Positions 23,626 through 34,100 of a stretch of 64,000 bases of DNA are shown here, piece by piece. The notes beneath the pieces were generated by a model, which saw only the letters and a list, made by a program, of their open reading frames with translations, ran no database searches and was not told the DNA's origin. This DNA comes from Nicotiana tabacum (lineage: Eukaryota > Streptophyta > Magnoliopsida > Solanales > Solanaceae). The DNA lies in the NCBI RefSeq assembly GCF_000715075.1, contig NC_134097.1:124060997-124124996 (forward strand). Direction: 5' to 3'. A program made the translations under genes and the position numbers. Within the stretch, counting starts at the first letter, position 1. Each line of letters opens with the position of its first letter.

Positions 23626-24850
23626 CTCTATGACCGAAGCTTAACTAAGCATGTCTTTGCAATTGAGGCTTGCATTCCTCCAATGATTGATAAAATCGAT
23701 AACTAGTTCACCCTTTCATTGACGAGTATTTGTAAGTTCTATCATACTCACAGTACGTCTCGTACTATAAAAGAGATTGAGAATTCTTGCTCTAGTTGAT
23801 CCCAGTTATCAACAGATCTAGCCTCAAGGTACGTGTACCAATCAAAAGCATTTCCTTTTAATGTGCGGACAAACTGCTTAACGAGGTAATCTCCATAAAT
23901 CCTGGCATTGTTGCATGTCTCAGCGAAGTGCACCACATGTTTCTTTGGATTGCCTTTGCCATCAAACTGTTGAAATTTTGGAGGTTGATAGCCAGCGGGC
24001 ATCTTCAACATATCGATCCTTGAAGTGTACGGCTTTGCGTAGGTAAAGGGGGACTTGGAAGCAACTTCATATTTGTTTTTTATAGTCCCTTCAATGAACT
24101 CTTTTAGTTGATTGATTGGAATCATCCCTTCCGAAGAGACTGGAATTTCCTTAGTGGATGCAACTTATCGTAGGTGAGGATCAATCTCTTGAACTTTTGG
24201 GAGTTTGCCAGGTGCATGGGTGGATTCTTCTTCCATCAAGATTCCCACCCTATCTGTTAGCTTTTCGATTCTAGCATCTTGATTTTGCATGCATTTGGTC
24301 AAGCCAGCGATTGCTTCCGTCAATTTTGCCAACTGCTCCTCCGCAGATGAAGTGTTTGTCACCATGGCTTGCATGATTATCGTGGACGATGGAAAGTAGC
24401 ATGGATTTTCGCACAGATTGATCCTTGATTGGCTAACGCTATGTGGTGTAAGTAGGGAGGATCCATCACTTGAAGCATTGTCATCTTCCTTCACAGCAGA
24501 GTGCTTGGATCAGGAGAGGTCAAGCAGAGCAAGAGTTTTCTTGATTTTTTCAGCTACATCTCTTCCTCTTTCGGGTGCGTTTGTGAAAGATCTTGCTCCT
24601 TTTGAGGAGAAGATCCGAAAACAGGGGTTGATGCGGACGACACTTGGGGTGCTTGTTGTCCTAACGAGCTTGATTTGCTCCTCGTAACTGGTCCAAAGCT
24701 TCCACAGGTAACTTCGAGTATGTTTTCCACATCAGCATAGAACTTGGAATTAGCAGCCTTGGTGGAGGTTGAACTGGAGTTGATTTTATTTGAAGCCATT
24801 TCGATGCTCTTGAACTTTGGTGATTGAAAAGTTGAGATGAGAGGTAGAGA
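23626..24850 (-). pseudogene. Tat gag N-terminal part, three broken frames
   Basis: Frames 24859-24554 (starts MGQSLPLISTF, directly after the PBS), 24494-24165 ('LAKLTEAIAGLTKCMQNQDA', a short coiled coil) and 24125-23748 ('PPKFQQFDGKGNPKKHVVHF', 'FDWYTYLEARSVDNWDQLEQEF'). The last is the retrotransposon gag core with its Trp/Tyr-rich signature. It would form the virus-like particle. Frame breaks near 24530, 24150 and 23700 inactivate it. Confidence 0.75.
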
Positions 24851-24852
24851 TT

Positions 24853-24870
24853 GTCCCACTGGGCGTGCCA
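24853..24870 (-). other. Primer-binding site of the Tat element
   Basis: The minus strand reads TGGCACGCCCAGTGGGAC five bases after the LTR end TGTCTACA. It starts with the TGG that pairs with a tRNA CCA end. Which tRNA it matches was not determined. Confidence 0.65.
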
Positions 24871-24875
24871 GAATT

Positions 24876-27007
24876 TGTAGACAATAAATTTGCGTCTAGA
24901 AAATAAAATCAAGACCGAAAAATATTGCAACAATCGTAGTATTTTATTTCAAATATTTGAGTGTTACAATCTCTATGAATCCCCTGATTCTTCTTTTCAA
25001 TAGTAAATAAAAGAGCTTTTGAGCTTAATCTTGAATTTTATTTTATTTAATACAAGTGCTTGAGCCCTGATCTTAATCTTGACGTATTTTTAATCCAAGG
25101 GCTTGCTGCTTGTTCTTGAATCTTCGTCTTGATCTTGTAGATTTTAGAGAAATCTGCAACTTTTGATCCACGAGCTCTCTCTTGCTTCTTGTTATAATTT
25201 CTGATGTCTTTCTGTATTATGAAGAACTCTATTTATAGTTGTGGGAGGGAAAAGTTATGATAAGAATAAACTCTTTCCGACCAATCAAATTGAAGTGTGA
25301 CGAGGCCGCATTTGATTGGCCAGAACATGTCACTTACACACGTGGCGCGATTTAATTAGCCTTTTAATGTGACTTAGCATGCCTTGTCATTTTGACATGT
25401 GGTACAATCCTATTGGCTCTTTTATTTGACTTGGTGCGCCACATCATTTGACACGTGGCACCAAACTAAGCTTCTAGGAAGATGACATATATGGGCCTAA
25501 TGAAGTGTGCTTGTCATTTGTAGCCCAACTAAATGGACTAGCCCAATGGATTAAGACTTATTTATTTAAGGATTAGTTACCTCCTATAGCAAAGGTTGAT
25601 ACCTTATTTATTTTAAATAAATACCCTTTTAAAAAATTATATTCCATAGCTACCTTTTGATTTTTTATAGCCAAATATCTATTTATGGTCACCTCCTACC
25701 CTTAAGCCATAAAATAAGCTTTGTATTATTTTTCTCTCTCCCCTCAAATTTCTCGTATCCCCTACCCCATATCTTCAGCCGAGGACCCTAAAAAGGCTGC
25801 CCATCCCCAATCTCACACCCTCCAGCAGCCACATCTCGTTCTCATTCTCTTCAATGGAGGATATTGAAGATATTGAATAATTTTGCAGGAGCTTATTCAC
25901 TAAGCCTCGTAAATAGTAAGGTAAAGGATTCAACGCTCCCCCAGAAAATTTCTGGTCCTTTTTTGCGTAAAAATGCAAAAATTGGAAAACATATATCCGC
26001 CGCCATAAAAATGCAAAAATTGTAAAGAATAGGTTTTTTGAAGCGCACGTGAGGGTATTATGGTAACATGAACAGTGGCGTTTCGAGTCAGAATCGCGGC
26101 CCTTTCGACGAGATGACATTAGGGTTGTTCTTGAACGAAGACGACGGAGTTTTGGGGCTGAGCAACTTGAATTTTTTGTTAATATATTTCAATGTATCTC
26201 GCTGTATTTCCATCTATTTCATTGTATTCATCGTCTTTTTTTTCATTGTATTTCAATGTATCTCGCTGTATTCCACGTATTTCATTGTATTCACTGTCTC
26301 GTTGTATTCCATGAATGTATTCATATATTTTTTTTAATTAATATAATTTATGTATTCAGCTGTATATATGTATTTAAATTGCTCTGTTTTTGTTGTATTT
26401 ATCGGCTGGGAAAAATATTCAGCATATTTTCTTTGAAGATTGTTATGCTTTTGGGGTGTTTTTCGGTTGAGAATCTTTTTTATAACTGAAAATACAAATT
26501 TTGTGTGTTATATTTAAGTTTGTTGAGTTATATTAGGAGTCTATTATATTAATTGATTCACTTTCCGTTTAAAAATAGTGTAATCCCCTGTTTCACGCCG
26601 TGAATACAGTCGAATACAATAATTTATCCAGCTGTAATCACATGTTTCACGCCATGAATACAGTCAAATACACTCGAATACAAACATTTGTCTAGCTATA
26701 ATCCCATATTTCACGCCTAGAAATGCTACTGTATTCATGAATACAGTAGCTTAAATACATCGAATACATTCTAAAAAAATCTCAAAACATAGCTATAGGA
26801 AGTAATATAGTAAATGGTAGCTACAACTAGCTAAAAACCACTAAAACATAGTGGTTTCTGAAAGTTTCTCCTTATTTTATCCATATATTGGACTTATTAT
26901 CCAACTATATTAGCCCAATAAATTTATTTGAACTAATATATCTTGAATTTAAAATATAGTCCCAACTATTTTACGGATTTAATTCCTATAAAATTTATAT
27001 GCCTACA
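24876..27007 (-). repeat. 5' LTR of the Tat/Ogre-like element, with an insertion
   Basis: On minus it begins TGTAGGC (27007-27001) and ends TGTCTACA (24883-24876), TGTAG..CTACA inverted ends, followed by the PBS. The 5 bases outside are ATATT (27008-27012), the expected target duplication half; its partner would be left of the missing 3' LTR. About 1.2 kb of the LTR (25577-26805) looks foreign. Confidence 0.7.
25577..26805. mobile_element. Possible inverted-repeat element inside the Tat LTR
   Basis: 'ttacctcctatagc' (25577-25590) is matched in inverted orientation by 'gctataggaagtaa' (26792-26805), one mismatch. The interior is rich in 'tgtattc' / 'gaatacag' words on both sides of a T-rich centre. 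No transposase is present. The true ends may lie slightly further out. Confidence 0.4.
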
Positions 27008-27012
27008 ATATT

Positions 27013-27449
27013 ACTTCACCTCTATATTCCATAAATTATGCAAAAAATTAGGTATCTCTACAAGACAAAAAATTGATAAAAAAGTTGGAGAAAATATAAA
27101 CTTAAGTAGTAATAGTTAATTAGGTAAAAGCTAGAAATCTAATTCATTTGCACTGTAGATTAAAAAGAGCTGCTAAAAAAGTTTAATATTTGAATATTAG
27201 AAAAATATAAATCATAAATTTATATGAGGTTTTGTAAAAATTGTATGAAATTACTTCTATAACAAAGGAGATACTTTTGATTTTTTTAACTACAAGAGAG
27301 AGTCTTCTTGAATCTCATACCTACAAAAAGTTTCTACAATTTTTTATTTATTTTACCATCTTAAAAATTACTTACTCCATTGAAAGTTTATTAACAGGAA
27401 AAAAGGAAATAAAAGGTACAATCACAGCAAACGTAAAGTACAACTGAGA
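27013..27449. other. AT-rich DNA upstream of the methyltransferase gene
   Basis: Between the Tat LTR and the first transcribed-looking sequence of the METTL21-type gene. The promoter should be here, but no TATA box can be named with confidence. Confidence 0.4.
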
Positions 27450-27479
27450 TAGTGAAGGAGAAGCCGGCATTAAAACTTA

Positions 27480-28170
27480 AAAAAGGAACTCCGTATTTAG
27501 GACACCACCCCGGCGGCGAATTGGAAGAGAAATCGCATAATCTGATCAGGTACGCCCCATCTAATTTGAGCTTGTTTCTTGTTCACTGGAAAAAAAAACT
27601 TTTTTTTAACTTTCAATTTTATTTTCACTTGCAATTGCTGGATTTTGCAATTTATCAGCAAGTCAAAAAACAAAACAAAAAAAAAATAAAAATGCAAGAA
27701 CCTAAATTGGTTGGTCCACACACTTGTTTTGCTTTCTCGGTGGTTGGTAATACTGTTTTTTTTTTTTTTTTTTACTTTGTTAGTGTGTTTGTTGATACTT
27801 TTATGCTATAATATAGCTACATTTATCATTCTTGTTATTAGATTAGAACTTTAAGAAAACGAAATGAAAACTCACCCAAAAGAACAAAAAGAATAGAACT
27901 TTGACTGCTATTTCTGTGAGATTATCAGTTATGGAGTAAGTTCTTGTTTTTTTCCCACTCCATAATGCAAGACTTTAAAATGCTATGTTATAACTCATAA
28001 ACTTTTAATCCTGCTAATAGCTTAAGATCAATTATGTAGTCCAAAATTAGTGATTGAACAAAATGTTATCTCTTAAAGAATAAAAATATTTATTATTGCT
28101 GTTTTCCCCCCTTTTTCACAGCAAAGTAGATTTCACCGGCGCTGTTGTTCAACTCAGAGCATTGTTCATA
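27480..28170 (+). promoter_or_regulatory. 5' untranslated exon and intron of the methyltransferase gene (inferred)
   Basis: A leader exon ends at 27549 ('gatcag|gtacgc') and a second part starts at 28122 after 'ttcacag|caaag', running to the ATG at 28171. The borders fit plant GT..AG rules. The intron holds an 18-T run at 27756. The transcription start is not visible. Confidence 0.45.
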
Positions 28171-31100
28171 ATGGAGCAAGATAGGTTTGTGCCTCTTGTA
28201 ACTACTTACTTCATTGTTTTGACTTTTTTGGACGGTTAAAAGTGCTTAATTACATTCAAACATCCATTGCTAGTCTAAAGTCCAAAATCATAGCTATGAT
28301 TAAGGAAGATTGAGGTCATTTTTTCTGTTGACATTATTGATTTAATTCGTTGTCATCCTTTCATCTCCTATATGGCCCTTTTTGCTTATGTTTTTCTTGC
28401 ATTTATGTCATTTGCTAGTCTAAAGTCTAAACTCATAGCAGGTTAAATTCTCCACACACTTCAGCCATTTGCCTTGAAGTTCTAGGCCATCAACTTCAGT
28501 TTTGCCAGGTAATTAGGCATTCGAATATGGTCTGCGTCCTTTCTTTTCTTTTGGCTATGATAGTGACTCCTTGAGCCGTATCCATTTCTGTATTTTCATG
28601 CCATTCAAATTTGGCACCTCTATTGAGGTACTGCATGTATTGCATTTTTTTAATTGAGAAATAAGGAACACGAGAATCATGATTTTCATTTTAATTTGAC
28701 TTAAAGAAATCAAAATTATGGAGTGAACATCAACAATCTCCAAAGAGAGCCGTTAGCTTTCACTGACAGTGATACTTGTCCTCATTCCTTCAGTTCATCA
28801 AGGAGATTCCGGGTTTACCAAAAACTGCATGGATATAAGTTTTTACTTGCTGTCTCTTGTCAAAATATATTCCTTACTGTCTTATTAACTTCTGTTTGAA
28901 GGTCTGCTCTCCTCTAATTTCCGCTAGTATATCTTGAATTGTTGGCCTTTCTTTGTTGTTTTAAATTATGACAGGATCCCAATTCGAAGCATTTAGGCAC
29001 AACTGTTTGGGATGCATCAATGGTTTTAGTAAAATTTCTGGTAAGGATTAAAGTCCCCTCTGATACACTTCAGCTTCAACGCAGCTATTTTCGATTTGCT
29101 ATTATAGGTTTCTAATTTACTCTAAGACTTGCTCAGAAATGTCTGTCCTTGCCATGATACTATACTCCTCTTTTTCATCTTTCTTAATCCCTGCTGTAAT
29201 TTTTCATCTTCTTTTCCCTTTTCTGGCTGGTGATTATGATAGAGGGAACACTGACTTTAAAAATTGAGTCTGTTCAGTTATTCATGCTTTTATACACTTA
29301 CTAATATTTACAGTTTGAGCATTCCTATTCCTTCAGTTTTGAGGTTATCATCTGGGAACTTATTTATTTGAAATTATAGGAAAAAAACTGTCGAAAGGGG
29401 AGGTTTTCTCCATCTAAATTGAGAGGAAAGCGTGTGATTGAACTTGGAGCAGGTTGCGGTGTTGCAGGATTTGGTAAGCTGCCTTTATTTTGTTAGGCTC
29501 AGTTCTTTTAGATGCCATTTACAGTGGGGCAGTTATTGTCTGAGATCGACCAAATCTCTCCACAGGCATGGCATTGCTTGGATGTGATGTTGTTTCAACT
29601 GACCAAACCGAGGTTTTGCCATTGCTGATGAGAAACGTGGAGCGTAATACTTCCAGGATAATGCAGACAGGCTCAGGTTCAGGTTTCAGCTTAATGTGCC
29701 ATTTGTATCATTTTAGCTTTTTGTACTGTATACTCTTTGTCATTTGTCGTTTGTTTTGGCACTGCTAATTAAACTCTGTTCTGTTGATATCTTCTAAGAA
29801 CCTAACTTTACCTGTTAACCTAATGGTGTTTCGTTCTATCAAACAGAAAGCTGCAAACTGGAATTGAATTTTGAGAGGATGTTGTTGTATTTACTATGAC
29901 CGACTGAAAGCTCTATTCCTTGTAGACTCATTTGGTTCCATCGAGGCTGCAGAGTTGGACTGGGGTAATGAGAATCATATAAAGGCTGTTGAACCTCCAT
30001 TCGATTATATCATTGGGACTGATGTTGTAAGTTTTATCATCGATAGGGTAGTGGAATTCTATTTGCTCCTTCACTGGCCTTTGCTTTGCACTGAGAATAA
30101 ATTTCTTTATAGGAGACATCCAGTTTACCTGGAACCAATACGAATATACATTTACCGCTAGTGCTAAAAATTAAAGGAACCTGTATCCATGATGATTTTC
30201 TTTAGGGCATAGTGCATATTTTCTCATTTGGTTTCACTGGTATATTGTATTTTATGCCACAGTTTTTAATTCTGTCAATGATTTTTCAGCGTGTAGGGAT
30301 TTTCATAGATGAGAATATGTCAAAGTAGCCTTTGGTTTCTCCTGCACACCGGATATCATTTATGAAATATAAATTAGTGCAGAAGCTGGTACCAGTATTG
30401 TTTCCAGGAATCATCTTAGGCCTTTACTTCTCTAAGTTATCTAGTTCTCTGGAACACATGTATTCCTAAAGATTGCTATTGCTTCTCTTATCGTCCAAGA
30501 TTGTTTCTTTAAGCAATATTCTACTCCCCACCATTTGATTGAAATGCAGGAAACAAAGAATAGTTAAGCGTCTCTCTAGAATCTAAATTTCACATGGTGG
30601 AAGTCAGGATGAGGAGGAGCGTGTCTATTTCCGTGAACCAGCTCGGATTCATGACGGGACGCTCGACTACGGAAGCTATTCATCTGGTGAGGAGATTAGT
30701 GAATCAGTATAGGGAAAGGAAAAAGGACTTGCATATGGTGTTTATCAACCTTGAAAAAGCGAACGATAAAGTGCCGAGGGAAATTTTATGGAGGTATCTG
30801 GAGGTTAGTGGCATTCCGGTAGTGTACACTAGGGTGATTAAGGATATGTACGATGGTGCTAAGACTCGGGTGAGGACGGTGGGAGGGGACTTGGAGCACT
30901 TTCCAGTTGTGATGGGGCTGCACCAGGGATCGACTCTTATCCCGTTTTTATTTGCCTTCGCGATGGACGTACTGACGCGGCACATACAGGGGGAAGTGCC
31001 ATGGTGCATGCTATTTGCCGACGATACAATGTTGATCGACGAGACGCGAAGCGGGGTCAATGCAAGGTTGGAGGTTTGAAAGCTAGTTTCAAGTATCTCG

Positions 31101-34100
31101 GGTCTATTATCTCGGGTCTAAACAGAATACTTAGTGCAAATTCAGTGACGGGGCTCATAAGTCACACGTGAATGTGAAGCTTGATACTCAAGTTATCCCC
31201 AAGAAAGCTAGTTTCAAGTATCTCGGGTCTATTATCTCGGGTCTAAACAGAATACTTAGTGCAAATTCAGTGACGGGGCTCATAAGTCACACGTGAATGT
31301 GAAGCTTGATACTCAAGTTATCCCCAAGAAAGCTAGTTTCAAGTATATCGGGTCTATTATCCAGGGTAACGGGGAGATTGACAAGGATGTCATACATCGT
31401 ATTGGAACGGGATGGATAAAATGGAGGCATGCGTTCGGCGTCTTATGTGATAGGAATGTGCCGCCGAGACTTAAAGGTAAATTTTACAGAGTGGTGGTCC
31501 GACCAACTATGCTATATGGGGCGGAATGTTAGCCAATTAAGAATTTACATGTGGAGAGGATGAAAGTAGCAGAAATGAGGATGTTGAGGTGGATGAGTGG
31601 GTATACTAGGAGACATAAGATTAGTAATGAAGCTATTCGGGACAAAGTGGGACTGGCCTCCGTGTAGGACAAGATACGGGAGTCGAGGCTGAGATGATTC
31701 GGGCACATAAAGAGGAGAAGCATTGATGCTCCTGTCACAAGATGTGAGAGGCTGATCATGGCGAGTTTGAGAAGAGGTCGAGGTAGGCCAATGAAGTATT
31801 TGGGGGAGGTGATTAGACATGATATGGCGCGGTTTCAGCTTACTGAGGACATGACCCTTGATAGGAAGGTATGAAGGTCGAGGATTAGGATAGAAGGTTA
31901 GTCATAATTGTAAGCTTCTCCTTTTCTTACCAGTTACTTTAGTAGCACTCAGGTTCCTGCATATTCTTAACCAGATTGTTACTTCGTCATGTGATTTAGT
32001 TCGCTTTTGTTATCGTATTTTTTGTTGTTAGTGTTTAGTACTACTAATTCCCCCCCCCCCCCACCCTTTATTTTCTTTTTTCTTTTTCCTTTCTTCTTCT
32101 TCTTCTTCCCCCGTCGTCTTCTTCCTCTTCTTCCCCTTCTTCTTCTCACTCTTTCTAAGTCGAGGGTCTATTGGAAACAGCCTCTCTACCTTCACTAGAT
32201 AGGGGTAAGGTCTGCGTACACACTACCCTCCTCAGACCCCACTTGTGGAAATATATTGGGTTAGTTGTTGTTGTATTTTCCTTTGGGCTGTCAACTAATC
32301 ACTAGAACGTAACTATGAAATAATTGTCTTATTTCTCTAGTAGTATTAAAACCCGCGCGATGCGCGGATGGTACTTTTGAATATTAGTGTGATAATATTG
32401 TTCTTAATTATTTGCTCACTTCAATGCTATTAGGTATAGTAAATTTACTACATAAATAAGAAATATGGTCAAGGATGATGAATTTAAAAGGTAGCCATCT
32501 CAAACTCAAAAATCACATAGTTTCTAATCGTACACTTTAGGAACTTTTTTCCCAGGTTCCTAAACTGGGATGCTGTGGCATAAAGGCTGGAGTATTGATT
32601 CCTTTTTTTCATTTTACAGAGGTGACATCAATATCTCATACATAAAACATATATAAGAAGTTTAAAGTTTCACAAGCACAAGTAGATACAGAAACCTTAA
32701 CTACACAGACACTTATTCAACTCTTGATTCATTCACTTAACTCACATATAACATTCAAAAGTTCCTTCTCATCATTCTGTGAATGATATAACAACATAAA
32801 CATTCAAATGCGATATTTCAAAACTTTCCAATAGCTCTTCTAATATCAATCAAATCGATAACATAAAGAGTTAAGTAACTTTAGATTATAAATCATGATT
32901 CTAAATGGCAGAAACCAAATTAAAATACAACTTAAACTACTTCTCCTTCGTACCAAACTACTTGCTAATGCAATTGTCTAAATAACCTTATTTCATGAAT
33001 TTTCTCCTGTTTAATCACTCTTTTGACCTTATTACTCCCTCCGCTTCACAATAAGTGACCAATTTGCTTTTTCATTTTGGTTCAAAATAAGTGTCCAGTT
33101 ATGTAATCAAGAAAGAATTCAATTTGTTTTTACAAAATAACCCCTATGTACATATCCCTAAAAAGTTTTCTTACTCCTCACATTAAATGTTTAATTAGGG
33201 GTAGTTTAGTCATAGTAGGTATTTTTGTATAGAATTTCGTATTTTCTTAATGGGCATGCTCAAAGCAAATTGGACACTTATTGTGAACCGGAGGGAGTAC
33301 TTGATAATTATGCAAGATCATAATCAACTTCTACTACATATGATCCATTGTCGTCTCTATTTCTCTTGGCAGGATTCCTTGCAGGAGAAAGCATCTCATT
33401 ATCAGCCATGAAAACCTACAAAAAGAAAATAGTTAACAAATAATCAGAAAAGACAAATAAATTATTAAAATCATATTGTAGATGAGAAGCAGAATGTATG
33501 AGATACTAAAGTCACCCCCGTAAAATGGAAATGTCAGTTATACATAGAACCTTACATCCAATCACTACTAAGCTCGAGTTAATCAAGCTTAAATCTTCTA
33601 AAGGAAGACTCATCCAACTACATTCATGCATGATATCACACTTCCTACCTCTCTGAGTAAGCATCAGGACTAAGAGTATATTCAAAAGGTATATAATAAG
33701 ACAAATTCTTTCAGTGTAAATAATGAGATCTACCTTAAATTAACCATAAACTTTCTTCTATGACTCTCGATGGGGTTAAAGGAGAGAGGGTCAGGAAAAC
33801 ATCCACCTTCTCTGTCATTGATTTGCTTTGACAAAACAGAAATATCTTCAGGTATTTCATCTCAAGGGCTCTCACGTTTCACACTTTGTGGTGCATTGAC
33901 ACCACTATATAATAACAAATTTCTGTTAAAGTTAAGGCTTTATTTCAGGAAAAAGCTAGATGCAGGTCGAAAACTGTCTTCAACTTCGTGTTGGGTGTCA
34001 TTGCAGGATAAAACCAACATCACCAGAAGTTTAATGCCCGGACCTATAAACATAGGATTTTTCCTCTTCAACAACAAAGAACATGGAAAATTGTACAGAA

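Larger units (their letters stand above)
1..27007 (-). mobile_element. Tat/Ogre-like Ty3/gypsy element carrying two later insertions
   Basis: Parts in minus-strand order: LTR 27007-24876, PBS, gag 24850-22366, protease, linker, RT-RNase H 18412-16580, archaeal-type RNase H 16576-16070, integrase 16069-15866 plus 3301-2273, untranslated region, tandem repeats, possible antisense ORF at 221-3. Removing the two nested insertions leaves about 11.5 kb, normal for the lineage. The left limit is not visible. Confidence 0.75.
30590..32275 (+). mobile_element. RTE-type LINE remnant in intron 6 of the methyltransferase gene
   Basis: ORF 30594-31079 carries RT blocks '[20 protein letters not shown]', '[16 protein letters not shown]' (normally ending DKV), '[13 protein letters not shown]' and '[11 protein letters not shown]' with the catalytic ADD. 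After an internal repeat, 31293-31532 continues '[18 protein letters not shown]', '[21 protein letters not shown]'. Later frames to about 31900 have '[13 protein letters not shown]' and 'TEDMTLDR'. The 3' end 'ggggtaaggtctgcgtacac' near 32205 with a TTG-rich tail (32262-32273) is the usual RTE/SINE terminus in Solanaceae. It is 5' truncated and frameshifted. Confidence 0.85.

Noticed and set aside
29871..29925. Upstream extension of the exon at 29926
   Set aside because: The reading frame upstream has no homology-like character and a good acceptor (tgtag) lies right before the conserved sequence.
32007..32198. 63-codon + strand ORF rich in Phe and Pro
   Set aside because: It is the translation of the CTT/C-rich simple sequence at the LINE end.
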